From Prunus persica (Eukaryota > Streptophyta > Magnoliopsida > Rosales > Rosaceae), in NCBI RefSeq assembly GCF_000346465.2, contig NC_034013.1, positions 1,178,143-1,242,142 of the forward strand: a stretch of DNA of 64,000 nucleotides. The letters run 5' to 3'. The notes under the pieces are model-generated. The model was given only the letters and a program-made list of their open reading frames with translations, did not search any database and had not been told where the DNA came from. Made by a program: the position numbers and the translations under genes. The first letter of the stretch is position 1. Every line of letters starts with the position of its first letter. Below are positions 45,678-57,795 of this stretch, piece by piece.

Positions 45678-45971
45678 TCAAAGTTGCTCCCTAAGCCGCT
45701 GCAGTCGCTCCTGCTCCTGCTCCCGCGGCAGCCGCCGCCCCAACTGCCGCTCTTGCTCCCGCAGCAGTCGCGGCAGCCGCTGCAGCCACTCCTGCTTCTG
45801 CTCCTGCTCCTGCTCCCTAAGCCGCTGCAGCCGCTCCTGCTCTTGCTCCTGCTCTCGCGGCTGCAGCCGCTCCTGCTCCTGCTCCCTAAGCCGCTGCAGC
45901 CGCCGTCGTACCTGCCGCTCCTGCAACCACGGCAGCCGCTGCAGCCACTCCTGCTCCCGCGGCGGCAGCCA

Positions 45972-46018
<47 letters not shown>

Positions 46019-47688
46019 AAAAAGGTAAGAAATTTAGTGTGCATGAAGAGACTCAAACCTTGACCCTCAAAAGAGGAAAGTCTCGTTCACAAACCACTTC
46101 ACCAATCTTGTTTTTGTGGTATTTTATCAGTTACGCAATATTTATATTAATAGTCAATGGTTTGTTTTTTTTTAAAGAAAATTATTTCCTTTATTTTGTT
46201 CAGTTATTCCCATAATATATATACAAATGATAACTTTTAAATTAATATTTCACAGTCCCATTCTATTGAGGGATCCCTCAAATAATTTTATTTGAGGGAC
46301 ACCATTTAGGATACCCAACAATTTTTTTTTCATTAATCCAAACCATCTATTTTTTAGGTCTTCATTCATAGATCATCCTTACAAAAAATTAGACAAATTG
46401 GAAACCGTTTCAACATCCAATTGTGTCCTACAAAATCAATGAACACGGTACTTTAAGAAAGTACTAAAATTTCAATAACTCAATTGAATGGTCAAATGAT
46501 ATCGGATTCAAGTGATTTTTCGTAGAGATGATCTTTGAATGTGTATCTACAAAATAGACAGTTTGGATTAGTGAAATACAATCTGGAGTGGACCCTACAA
46601 GGGGTGTCCCTCAAATAAATTATTTGAGGGATTCCTCAATAGAAGCTTTCTGTAATATTTCAAGGTTATATATGTGCGTGTGTGTGTGTATATATATATA
46701 TATGTATGGATGAATATTTTGGAAATAATTTACTTTAAATCGTAATTAAATTGGTACCTCTACCTCCTGATTATCGGGAGATGGTGTATTTGCAGGTGCA
46801 TTATTCTCCGGGTTTGGATGCAACAAAGTTTCTTCCGTGCTACAAACCAACAGATTGAGAAAATATTTTCTATCAGTGGAATGGAAGCCATGCATACACA
46901 TGAAAAAGCAAACAGATAAAAGAAAGCAATCTTTTACAACTGTCTTGTTTATTAAAGATAGAGAGCTAGCTTAATTAGCCACTCTCTCTCTATCCGCTCG
47001 CACTTTAATCTTTACATTTTGCGCTTATTGAAATAAAGTAGAATTCTCATGTGATATGATATCCAATAAAATCTCCCTTAATTATTTCTTAAAATTTCCA
47101 TCTCGTCTCCATCCAAAAATAAATAAATAAATAAAGAAGAAGAAGCCTTCCTTTTGTATTATCTCAGACTAAAAAGCTGCAAAAATATTTAATATGCAAA
47201 TTAATTAAGCAGCATATGAGCAGTGTAATTCGTGTTTACCTTGAAGTATTGGCGTTCATTCGCTTATTACTTAGTCTTGAACCAACTAAACAGATAAGAA
47301 ATATGGCAGGCAAAAGGGATGCTTTCAAAGGACTATCAGCATGCCGAAGGCAGTAAACATACTGAACTATAGAGCAAATGCACTGTGAGATGCCAGCAGC
47401 TAGTCCATAAATGTCAGGAAGAGTACCAAAAGGCGCATGTCGAGGAGGTGGTGGATGATAAAACCACCAGAGCATTCCCCGTCTCCTCAACACAACTCTT
47501 TCCCTTTTACCTCTGTAAATTAGCTCCCCGATGGAAATGAACACAGCTGCAATAGCCAACAACATACCAAATAGTGCAAAGTGGGGTCTTCTTGGGGAGG
47601 AAGCCTGATCACAAGCAGCTGACAAGATCTCTAGGACAAGGTAAGTGGCTAAAAATATCCACTCTACTGATGCTGAAGTAGGCCTCAT
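45678..47688 (-). CDS. Small four-helix membrane protein, copy I, 287 aa, with E/Q/R-repeat tail
   Basis: Exons 47688-47240, 46839-46764 and 46016-45678 (449+76+339 = 864 bp, in phase, GT-AG). Residues 1-149 carry four hydrophobic segments (about 9-24, 35-54, 90-110, 120-138) around a basic loop with RKRERVVLRRRGMLWWFYHPPPP-type composition. A short acidic exon 2 follows (PENNAPANTPSPDNQE). The tail exon is almost wholly GAGCAG/CTGCAGCGG repeats coding EQEQERLQRLRE-type sequence, probably a charged helix. Function unknown; I cannot name the family. A TATA box (TATATAAAT, 47848-47856) precedes it. Confidence 0.7.
46253..46652. mobile_element. MITE in intron 2 of copy I, Mutator-like target duplication
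   Basis: 400 bp with inverted termini CAG...TTCTATTGAGGGAT and its counterpart ATTCCTCAATAGAA...CTG. Each subterminal part holds a small palindrome CCTCAAATAA...TTATTTGAGG. It is flanked by TAATATTTCA on both sides (46243-46252, 46653-46662). The matching intron of copy II has a single uninterrupted AATATTTCA. The 9-10 bp duplication suggests a Mutator-type element. Confidence 0.85.
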
Positions 47689-47847
47689 CCCTGGAACTCA
47701 AGGAGGGTCTGTAAAGATTACTACTAGGTGTTAAAGATGGGTCAGAAGAAGACTGATCTCCACGAGGAGTATTTGTAAACTAGGAAACCAAGCCAGTGCT
47801 TTTCTTTGAGACATATACCTCTGGTTGGTTGCTGAGAAAGCAGAGGA

Positions 47848-47856
47848 ATTTATATA
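47848..47856 (-). promoter_or_regulatory. TATA box of membrane-protein copy I
   Basis: TATATAAAT on minus, 160 bp upstream of the ATG. The same place upstream of copy II reads TATGTAAAT (near 51860), so the second copy has a weakened box. Confidence 0.55.
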
Positions 47857-48002
47857 GAAAAAGAAAGGAACTTTCGAAGATGGATCCTCTGTTTTCTTTC
47901 TTTAATTATCTGATTTACATCCCGCCTAAACTGAAAACAATGAGAAGAAGATGGCCCACATGGTGTCATGGGTTTAGTGGAGAAGAGGTTCTAGTGAGGT
48001 AG

Positions 48003-48750
48003 TGTTTTTGCTGTTGCTTACTGGTTCATTTGGAAATGGAGGTGTTGTTCTATCTTTGAGCCTCAGTTCCAAATGCCTTGTCGTCCTAATCAGAGTATTG
48101 TTGAGTATCTTCTGGAATGGGATAAGGCTAATAATCTTTTAAAGAAGGCTACCTCTCAAACTCAGATGTTTCTTGCTTGGCAGCCTCCTCCTTGTGGCTT
48201 CTCTAAGCTTAATATTGATGGTTCTAGAGTGAGTGCCTCTGGGTGCATTGCTGCAGGAGGTATAATTAGGAATTCTGAGGGTAGCTGTATAGCAGGATTT
48301 TCTGCTAATCTTGGTCATGGTGAAGTCTTGGTAGCTGAAGCTTGGGCTTTATATTATGGTCTTAATCTTGCTTGGTAGATGGGTTTGCGCCAGATAACTC
48401 TTAATTCTGATTCTGGCCTTGTTGTTGATATGATTAATGGATAATGGGTGGACTCTCATCCTATGTCTGTGTTGCTTACCAAGTGCAGAGAGCTTTTGAA
48501 AAGCCAGTGGAATTGCAGCATTCTCCATGTCTATAGGGAGACCAATTTTACTGCTGATTTTCTAGCTAAGATGGGTCATCATAAGGAGTTGGGTTACCAT
48601 GAGCTCTCTTCTCCCCTTGATATGATGCAGCCTATTTTAGATGATGATAAGAATGGTCTGTTGAGGCATGGATTTGTTTCTGTGTAATCTTTTTGTTCTA
48701 GGCTTTGCCCCCTATTTTACCAACAAAAAAGAAAAAGAAAAAAAGAAAAC
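48003..48750 (+). pseudogene. 5'-truncated LINE, RNase H end
   Basis: The frame reads AYWFIWKWRCCSIFEPQ, then FSKLNIDGSRVS, AGGIIRNSEG, EAWALYYGL, LNSDSGLVVDMI and NFTADFLAKMG. This is the RNase H domain found at the end of plant LINE ORF2, with its D-E-D-D residues present. Two in-frame stops (TAG at 48376-48378, TAA after MING) inactivate it. An A-rich tail follows (48721-48750). 5' truncation plus A-tail is typical of LINE insertion. It is absent from the corresponding upstream region of copy II. Confidence 0.8.
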
Positions 48751-49744
48751 AACCTTGTCAAAGCCTTTTAAGGTATGATACCTATCCTACATCTCACCTA
48801 TAGCGTAGACTTGACTAAAATTCACAAAAAATGTAACGGTATGACCAATTTGCCGATTAATATAAAGTTGGTGGACCATTTGAACGAATAGTTTAATTGA
48901 GAGACCAAAATGCAAATCGGGTATAAGTTTGAGAACTATTTGAGTAAATAACCCTAAAGAATCATCTGTTTTAGTACATTTATTTCTCAAGGGCATTAAG
49001 GAACTTTCAAAAATTTACCCTTCTTTTGTCTTATTGGTAAGAAGATAACAAAAGCGATTGATGAAAAAACATTTATGATAGATTATGGATCCTAAAACCC
49101 AGAAATTATGGATCCTATTTTAGCTTAGTCTCAATCTTTTAAATGTTTCCATTTTTTAACCCTTTTGGAAATATTAAATTTGTTACGTTCCACATCAATT
49201 TCTTCGTTACATGCCACTATGTGACAAATGTAGTTCTTATCTCTCACAATATTTACAGAAATTTGATGTTTTAATTAGGAAATCTACTTTCCTTTTTTTC
49301 ATTATGAAAAATTTGACTTTTGTTTCAAGGGTGATGTGTCAACTTTAAATCCTTTGGATTGAAATTTAAATGATGTGGCGTGTGGGGAATGAAAGTCTAG
49401 CATATCCTAGTAGAGAAATTCAAAGTAGAGGATCGGAATTCTGTTTTGCTTATGATTAATTTGATCGGTACCTGATTCTCATCCCCATGGGAGCACCCAT
49501 CCATTAAGAGACATAATATAATCATGAATTAAAAGTGATTAATAGATTCAATTAATAATAGGAAGCTTTCATTTTAATAAAATATATATTTTACTAATTT
49601 GGAAGATAGGAATACAATTTCACCTAATTAGCAGAGGGTCAAACACCAAAAAGTAGTACCTAATTTTATAATAATGTAATTAAAAAAATATCAAAATTAC
49701 ACAAAATGCCACTACTACGAAGTCATGCCACATGTCCACCTCCG
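48751..49744. other. Intergenic, no gene
   Basis: AT-rich spacer between the LINE fragment and copy II. Short minus ORFs have no recognisable content. Confidence 0.6.
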
Positions 49745-51668
49745 TCAATCTTCCTTTGGCCGCAACTGCTGCGGCAGGTCCAGATACTGCAGATGTGGCA
49801 GTTGAGGTAGATGCGGGAGCAGCTGCAGTCCCAGCTCCAGATACCGCAGCTGTGACAGGTCCAGATACCGCAGCTGTGACAGGTCCAGATACCGCAGCTG
49901 TGACAGGTCCAGATACTGCAGCTTCTTCAGATACCGCATGTCCAACTGCGGCTCCAGCAGCGGCTCCATCACTTGTTGCTGGTAACCAACTATATTGTCC
50001 TCAACCTTTAAAAAAAGAAGAAATTTAGTGTGCATGAAGGAACTCAAACCTTGACCCTCAAATGAGGAAAGCCTCATTCACAAACCACTTCACCAACCTC
50101 GTTTTTGTGGTATTTTTTCAGTTATGCAATATTTATATTAACAGTCAATGGTTTTTTTTTCTTAATAAAGAAAATTATTTCACATATGGGCCTCCTCTTT
50201 GGCCTAATTCAAAACAAAATTTGATTCATAGATATTAAAATCCAAACAGAATTACTCTGTCTCAAATCCTAATTAGTTGTTATGTCTAATACCTAATTTT
50301 TGTTTATTGTATTCAATCCCAATGTGGCCTTCCCAAAGTGGGCTCCAAATTGACATTCCGTGATACATATGGGACTTCATCATCTTCATCACGTAGGCCT
50401 TCATATGAGACTTCATAACTTAAGCCTTTTGGATACATCATGCGCTCCCGAAACAAAAGATATGTATATGTATATGATATGTATACAAATACAATGAATA
50501 AATAAAAGATAAATTTCACTTTACTATCCAGAGAAAGATAGAAACATAATTTCCTTTATTTTGTTCAGTTATTCCCATGATATATATACAAATGACAACT
50601 TTGAATATTTCAAGGTTATATATGTGCGTGTCTATATATATATATGTTCTATATATGTTCTATATATATATGTATGTATGTATGTATGAATGTTTTAGAA
50701 ATAATTTACTTTAAATCGTAATTAAATTAATACCTCTACCTCCTGATTATCGACAAATGGTATATTGGCAGGTGCATAATACTCCTGGATTGGATGCAAC
50801 GAAGTTTCTTCCACGCTACATACCAACAGATGGAGAGAATATTTTCCATTAGTGGAATGGAAGTCATGCATACATATGAAAAAGCAAACAGAGAAAAGAA
50901 AGCAATCTTTTATGACTGTCTTGTTTATTAAAGATAGAGAGCCAGCTTAATTAGCCACTCTCTCTCTATCCGCTCACACTTTAGTATTTACATTTTGTGC
51001 TTATTGAAATAAAGTAGAATTCCCATGTGATATGATATCCAATAAAATCTCCCTTAATTATTTCTTAAAATTTCCATCTCGTCTCCTTCTAAAAATAAAT
51101 AAATAAATAAATAAAGAAGAAGAAGCCTTCCTTTTGTATTATCTCAGACTAAAAAGCTGCAAAAAGATTTAATATGCAAATTAATTAAGCAGCATATGAG
51201 CAGTGTAATTCGTGTTTACCTTGAAGTATTGGCGTTCATTCGCTTATTACTTAGTCTTGAACCAACTAAACAGATAAGAAATATGGCAGGCAAAAGGGAT
51301 GCTTTGAAAGGACTATCAGCATGCCGAAGGCAGTAAACATACTGAACTATAGAGCAAATGCACTGTGAGATGCCAGCAACTACTCCATAAATGTCAGGAA
51401 GAGTACCAAAAGGCGCATGTCGAGGAGGTGGTGGATGATAAAACCACCAGAGCATTCCCCGTCTCCTCAACACAACTCTTTCCCTTTTACCTCTGTAAAC
51501 TAGCTCCCCGATGGAAATGAACACAGCTGCAATTGCCAACAGCATCCCAAATAGTGCAAAGTGGGGTCTTCTTGGGGAGGAAGCCTGATCACAAGCAGCT
51601 GACAACATCTCTAGGCCAAGGTTAGTGGCTAAAAATATCCACTCTGCTGATTCTGAAGTGGGCCTCAT
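49745..51668 (-). CDS. Small four-helix membrane protein, copy II, 261 aa, with L/Y-repeat tail
   Basis: Exons 51668-51220, 50815-50740 and 50005-49745 (449+76+261 = 786 bp, in phase). The first 149 residues are nearly identical to copy I (EWIFLATNLGLEML, then FALFGMLLAIAAVFISIGEL). The tail is unrelated: it starts VEDNIVGYQQQVMEPLLEPQ and continues with a 24-bp repeat coding LRYLDLSQ three to four times, then leucine/histidine-rich sequence ending RPKED. The conserved exons and the free divergence of the tail suggest that only the membrane part is constrained. Function unknown. Confidence 0.7.
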
Positions 51669-51959
51669 CCCTGGAACTCAAGGAGGGTCTGTAATGATTA
51701 CTACTAGGTGTTAAAGATGGGTCAGAAGAAGACTAATCTCCACGACGAGTATTTGCAAACCAGGAAACCAGTTGTTGCTCTCTCAATTTCCACAGCTAAT
51801 AAGCCAGTGCTTTTCTTTGAGACATAAACACCTCTGTTTGGTTACTGAGAAAACTGAGGAATTTACATAGAAAAAGAAAGGAACTTTCCAAGACCGACAC
51901 TCTGCTTTTTTTTTCTTTAATTATCTGATTTCCATCCCGCCCAAACTGAAAACAATGAG

Positions 51960-53690
51960 AAGAAGATGCTATAGTGTTATGGGATTAGTGTAAAGGCAAT
52001 AATGGAAAGGAGAGAGCTTCTTGGAAAATCGCTGTGTGGTGGAGAAGCTCTTCCGAGGTGGCCCACACGGTCTATCTTTCACTTTCCCAGGTGGCCCACA
52101 CGGTTCCCTCCTTTTCCACAGAAGAAAGCAAAGCTTGTAGTCCCATATGAAAATTCAGAGAGCTGCAATTCATCTTTGTGGAGCCCAATTCAGAGGGACA
52201 CAGGAGCAGAAGAAGAGAGTGTTTTGACCAACTGGTTTCGATTTGTGGTGCCGCCATGGCTGGCCGGCTTTTCAGTCCACTGTAAAGTTGGGTTTTTTAG
52301 AATTTTATGGGTGCACTGAATATATCAATGGGTGCGTGTATAATTTTCTGTTCTCCACCCTTCTCTGTCCCGTGGTGCCGTTGACTCTCCTAGTTCTTCT
52401 CATTTTCTAATTTCAATTCTGCTTCTTATAAGCCTCAGAGCTTCACTGAGCCCAGGTAATCGTCTAATCTTCTTTTAGTTGCAGATTTTTTAAATCAACA
52501 TTTTATTTCTCAGGTTTAATTTTGCGGTATAATTTAAGGTGTTGTTTGATTAGTATTATTATTATTTTGTGCATCAGCTCCTCAAGTTTTTCATCGCGGT
52601 TTTTGGAAATGCACGTCTGATTTGGCTGTGGATTATGAAGGGGTTTGTTGGTTTTCAATTAATATTTTAGCTTATGGGATAATTAGAGCTGCTTTATCAA
52701 CATTTAAAAGGATAAAAGAAACGATCGAGATTCCATTTCATTGCCTTTCCTACTCCGATTCTCAATCCCTTAAGGCCTGTTGGGTGGGCTGGCTTCGACG
52801 TGGGCTTTTCTCTCCCTCAGCCTCCTTTGCTTTCGTCTCTAGTTTGAGCGAGCTTCTCTTTTCTAAATCCCTTTATCTTATTTGCTTTCTCCACCATGGT
52901 TTCAACGCCCCTATGCGTCTGCTGTGATTTTAGCCACTGTTGCAAGGTGGCTTCTTTTTCTCCATTTCATGGCTCTTTCCAAGACTAACCATCATGTACT
53001 TCCAGGCAATTGGGCCTTCTGGGAGAGTTTGATTGTATAGGCTGAGGCTGAGTCTTGTGCATTTGAGGCTCTTTCCAAGTCTTTTGCAGTTAGGTCTTTT
53101 ACTTTTATGTATGCATCAATTTTGTTTGTATATCACCTTCTGTGTACCAATTAAGCTGTTTTTTAATTGCCTATAGTGAACCAGTGCCGTATGGATTTAA
53201 TTTTGGGAAGGAAATTGTTGGGAATGTGCTGGTAGCTCCATTGAGTTCATTCAGATCATTGCTAATTCCTATTATCTAGCCTTAATGATATGAATGTCCA
53301 TGCTTCATCTGAGTTACCTGATAAAAGTCTACCCAACATGTTAATAGACTTGCTAATTTTTATTATCCAGCCTTGGTTTACTTTATTGGGCTGCTGAGTC
53401 ACTAATGTTGCAGTAACCATATATGAGTTTGATGCAGTTGCTATTCCCATTGGGTCAATGGTATTAAACCTTTCACTCTTAACTTAATTTGTTGTCATGA
53501 ATCATGATCACCATCTTTAAACATTCATGCTTCTTTATTTTTATTATTTTTGAATAAGTTGTGTTCTTTGATGCAATACAACAACATATGAATGAATAAT
53601 CTCTGGCCTTTTTTTAAACTTTCATATTGGGGTCTGCCAATAGCTCAATCAACTCTTATGCAAACTCCAGAATGCTAATATGAGGAAATG
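51960..53690. other. Intergenic or unrecognised plus-strand remnant
   Basis: Holds plus frames at 52002-52319 and 52622-52927 with no recognisable domains. GGTGGCCCACACGGT appears twice, 33 bp apart (about 52058 and 52091). A splice-like CAG near 52513 and polypyrimidine tracts occur, but I see no convincing gene. Confidence 0.4.
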
Positions 53691-53694
53691 AAAA

Positions 53695-54095
53695 TATTAA
53701 GAAATGATATACAAAGGTGCCACAATCTTTAAAGCTGGAAACTTTGGTGTGTAACAACAAACAAGAACCACAAAGTTGATCCACTTTTTTCAACCGAAAG
53801 TCATACGTTTGATCACAGGACAAGAATAAAGTTTAGTTTAGTTTCTATATGAGCTTATGTTGTCACAGTCGAATCAGTTAGATCACTTAGCGATATAAGT
53901 TAGAAGTTGTCATTAGTTAGAGATGTGGCGGGAAGAGTGAAATGGATCCTGTATAAACATGAGCACCATTGCAACTCTACAAGAATAAAAGACAATGAAA
54001 ATACAATTTCCAGTGCTAAGCACATAAGCGTTCAATTATTCAACGGGCAAAAAAGTTAATGTGAATTTGTTATCCGTGGCAAAAAAGTTATTATT
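53695..54095. repeat. Partial duplicate of the XEG113 5' region, lacking exon 1
   Basis: 53695-54050 matches XEG113 intron 1 (about 44360-44752: GATATACAAAGGTGCCACAA, then GATGTGGCGGGAAGAGTGAA). It then jumps directly to sequence matching the promoter (TGTGAATxTGTxATCCGTGGC, 45324-45344). The 560 bp containing exon 1 are missing from the duplicate. Confidence 0.85.
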
Positions 54096-54101
54096 ATTTT
54101 T

Positions 54102-54612
54102 TTAAAATTTAAAATTTTCCACCTGCCACAGCTGCTTCTGCACCTGCCGCAGCAGCCGCTGCTCCTGCTCCTTTATGTTGCTCTCAACCTAAAAAGGTAA
54201 GAAATTTAGTGTGAATGAAGAGACTCAAACCTTGACTCTCAAAGGAGGAAAGCCTCGTTCACAAACCACTTCACCAACTTTGTTTTTGTGGTATTTTATC
54301 AGTTACGCAATATTTATATTAACAATCAATGGTTTTTTTTTTTTTTAATAAAGAAAATTATTTCCTTTATTTTGTTCAGTTATTCCCATGATATATATAC
54401 GAATGACAACTTTTAAATTAATATTTCAAAGTTATATATGTGCGTATGTGTGTATATATATATATACAGTATATATATATGCATGAATGTTTTGGAAATA
54501 ATTTACTTTAAATCGTATTTAAATTGGTACCTCTACCTCCTAATTATCGAGAAATGGTATATTTGCAGGTGCATAATACTCCGGGATTGGATGCAACGAA
54601 GTTTCTTCCTTG
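54102..54612 (-). pseudogene. Small membrane protein, copy III, 3' fragment
   Basis: Only exon 2 (54612-54537, 76 bp) and the tail exon (54188-54102, 87 bp) are present. The tail codes VESNIKEQEQRLLRQVQKQL and a few more residues, a short unexpanded version. The 449-bp membrane exon is missing: homology to copies I and II stops near 54650. It sits beside the XEG113 5'-region duplicate, just as copy I sits beside XEG113, so both came in one duplication. Confidence 0.8.
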
Positions 54613-54952
54613 CTACAAACCAACAGAGTGAGAATATTTTCTATAAGGGTAAACTTGGAAAACAAAAACTAACTTGTGCGATGCATTAATGACATTGTTT
54701 TAAGTGTAAGGAAAATGACACTTGTCATAAGGAGAAGGGAGAAGGTCCAAAAAAGAATGTTAGAGAAAAAATTGCTAGCATTTCTCTTATATTAAAATAC
54801 AACAATGCGCTGTCAAATACAGCTGTAACAAACTAATTATTTTCTACTTTTAATATCATCTTCTTTGCCTATCACTACCATTTTCAAAACAAAAGAAAAA
54901 GGATCTGCGACCCATCATGGGAACATAAAGTTTACACACGGTTTGGTTGCAC

Positions 54953-55065
54953 CTGAGATTAAGAATTAAAGAAACAAGGGTCATATCATCTATTCAGCAC
55001 CCATTTTCAGGGAATCATGCCAAAAATCATGTGCCCATGCTTAGTTTCCTATCGGAGTCGATTTT
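54953..55065. repeat. Fragment similar to XEG113 intron 9
   Basis: ATCATCTATTCAGCACCCAT and CTTAGTTTCCTATCGGAGTC match 39748-39862. It is either a second piece of the locus duplication or a shared unrecognised repeat. Confidence 0.7.
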
Positions 55066-55643
55066 ATCTGTTTACACGCTATAAAAGAAGCCAAACATAC
55101 ACTTGCGTATTTGACACGCAAGAAATCTTTTGCAATAATCTTCACTCATTTGATTTTCAAATTTTAAAGCGATGCCCATGATTTTCACCACATAAAACCA
55201 TTATAACATTGTCTCTTTTAATAAGGAAAAATAACAAAAGGAACAAAGCAAAATCAAGAGGCAAGACTGATGGATGGGCCATTATTTCAATTTTAGTATT
55301 TATATTAATTATAATTTTTGTTTTCTTGCGTTGCATTTTATTCTTGGATCCGGTATCTATATAATAAAAAACACAAGATTGGGTCCATTCAACCCGCCAA
55401 CCCCTGTCCGAATAGAACCATACGGTGGTACGTGTCCTAAGACCGAGTGGGCCCCTCCAAGCAGCAACCCCCATATGGGACCCGCCCCAGGTTCATATGA
55501 GAACTGTTGACTCAAACTACGCTTTCCACGAGCGAAAGACGCCGGGCCAAACGGGAGCCGCTAACGCGTCCATCTATCTTGGTTATATCGTAGTTGGTTC
55601 AACCTCACTAGAATCTTGTTTTTCTTGCAAATTAGTTCTAGAT

Positions 55644-56460
55644 TGTTATAAAATAACCTGGGATATGTGTGATAATTCAGAGCTGCACGTAAAGTAGATG
55701 AGACACAGCATTTAACGAGGTTCGACTATGCCTACGTCCTCGGAGAGCAGCAGCAGTAACTTTTCCACTATGTAAAATAATAGGGCTACAAGTTTAGTGT
55801 TTACAATATATGTAGCTCACTGAATTTTCTCTCTAGGAGAATTTCTCTCTGCTCTCTCTTTCCTCTTTCTTTCTCTTTTTTCTTCTCTTCTTCTTTCCGT
55901 TTCTCTTCTTATTTATAGGCTGAAATAATCACTATTCATCACTGTTCACCCGTGACAGACAAACTCTATCAAAGCCGCCAAATGAACAGTAATGAACAGT
56001 AACTCTATCAAAGCCGCCAAATGAACAGTAATGAACAGTAATGAATAGTTAGTGGGCTCCACATGTTTATTTTTATTCTTTTTACAACACTCCCCCTTGG
56101 AGACCACTAATGATATGTCGGTTGTATCATTGAAGACTTGCTTGGAGAAAACCTAGTAAGGTAGAGAACTGATGGAAAGAAGAGTACAACAATTTGTATA
56201 GCATACTTCTGGATGCTCCCCCTGATTAATATCTCCCCCTGATGTCTTCATGACTATCTTTTGGATTGAGAATCTTTCGGAGTGAGTGGATGATGTAGCC
56301 ACCAACAATTCATATAGTAAATATATTTCCAGTGAGCTATCTCTATGTAAATCATAGAAATTTTCAGAGTCCGCATATCTAATAACGCTTGGGCTATTTA
56401 TAAGTTCACTTGAAAGAATATGCCCATACATGGTGTTATGCGGAAATAGCATCAAATATA
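55644..56460 (-). mobile_element. 3' end of a decayed copia element (LTR plus polypurine tract)
   Basis: The LTR 55644-56099 begins TGTTATAAAATAACC and ends TTTACAACA. Directly inward lies CTCCCCCTTGG on plus, the complement of a polypurine tract CCAAGGGGGAG. The element therefore lies on minus with its body to the right. 56153-56455 holds a decayed 3' non-coding or pol-end region with two more GGGGGAG tracts. Same LTR family as the solo LTR at 31774-32209. The 5' LTR was not found before 61425. Confidence 0.8.
55962..56045. repeat. Tandem 39-bp duplication in the LTR
   Basis: CTCTATCAAAGCCGCCAAAT followed by GAACAGTAATGAACAGTAA occurs twice in a row, and the AATGAACAGT word recurs four times. 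It lies downstream of a TTATTTATAGG TATA region (55908-55918). Confidence 0.8.
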
Positions 56461-57485
56461 CCTCACATCATCCCAAAATGATGGTGATGGAGTTGAGCCT
56501 TATCTGAAAATATGATGTCCGGTCCAACATACTTCCGGAAAATCCTTAAAGTGCCCAACGGATAATCCTCATAAAAATGCTTCAATACTTTCTTAGTATA
56601 AGCAAGTATCTCGTTGGCATAATGCTCGATCTTTAAGTCGAGACAAATATTTCTGGAATTCTTGAGAAGCTTTAATGTGTTGCAAACGCATTATAATCAA
56701 TATACTCACTGAGGCAATTTATGTACATTAACATTGAGTACAGATTTTGTGCTTCAGGCACATGTCCACAGACTTGCTTCATGCAATTTCAATCCTTTCA
56801 AGGATTTTGTTTAAAGGGATTAAACTCTATGACACATTATATAGCTTTAACCCAGCTATTTATACATCTTTAGGGAATCACTTCAGGTGATATGCTCTGT
56901 GCATTTAATAACCCTTAAAGATAACATGTTGGTCTCCGTAAATGTGCAATAAAGGGGCACAATTGAATCTATAAATATGGAGAAAACCCAACATCCCTTG
57001 TTTATGTCAAAAAACATTGTGTCATACAAAGTAGGTATATTCCCTTTTTATTCCGAACACCCAAGTATAACTTTTAATATTAACATCTTTTAGGGTTCGT
57101 ACTGTGGGTTTGTTCTTTCACGTTCATTCTCATCTATAATGGAATTGCCTCATTTCATTTTGGCCAATGATATTGTCGACATTTAATAATTGAACGTGGT
57201 TCCAATCAACACAGCTCATTGATGATTTGAGTAGCTACTCCAAAATCAAAAATTTGTCATTCATCAATTTATGATCCCACCATTCTCATGTGCATGCGCA
57301 TGCATCAATTATAAGCATTTCTTTGCTTTTGGGTACCCAAGCCACTGCAGGGGGCTTTTATTATGTGAGAATGTAGATTATAACCTCCAATGGAGCGTTA
57401 TTTTATAGCAGGGCGTGGATAATCTCCATTTAGGGAGTTGGAACATTTAGAACCCATATATCTGTCATGCTGCAGGCATGACACA

Positions 57486-57795
57486 GATTAATACATACAT
57501 GTCAATTAATTTATGGGACTTTAACCCATATAATTTGCTACACATTAGGCGTGCATAATATCAATATTGACATGTCAAAGGATTGTCCTTTCGGGACTTC
57601 AATCCACATCATTTGCTACGCAACAGGCGATTAATACATACATGTCAATTAATTTATGGGACTTTAACCCATATTATGGGACTTTAACCCATATAATTTG
57701 CTACGTATTAGGCGTGCATAACATCAATATTGACATGTCAAAGGATTGTCCTTTCGGGACTTCAATCCACATCATTTGCTACGCAACAGGCGTGC
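57486..57795. repeat. Tandem duplication within the hairpin array
   Basis: TGACATGTCAAAGGATTGTC with CTTTCGGGACTTCAATCCAC appears at 57568 and again 163 bp later. The second copy has an extra ATGGGACTTTAACCCATAT hairpin unit. Confidence 0.85.

Noticed and set aside
45684..46028. Leucine/proline-rich plus frame of 114 codons
   Set aside because: It is the antisense of the tail exon of membrane-protein copy I. Any frame of (CTGCTC)n looks open.
46024..46115. Possible tRNA or SINE (minus: TTGGTGAAGTGG and GGTTTGAGTCTC)
   Set aside because: A- and B-box-like words are weak, there is no A-tail, and the three copies follow from duplication of the surrounding intron.
49732..50028. Ala/Thr/Asp-repeat plus frame (98 codons)
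   Set aside because: It is the antisense of the copy II tail exon. The minus frame continues in phase with conserved exons 1 and 2.
52002..52319. 105-codon plus frame
   Set aside because: No recognisable domain, composition driven by a local 33-bp duplication, and no splice or homologous support.
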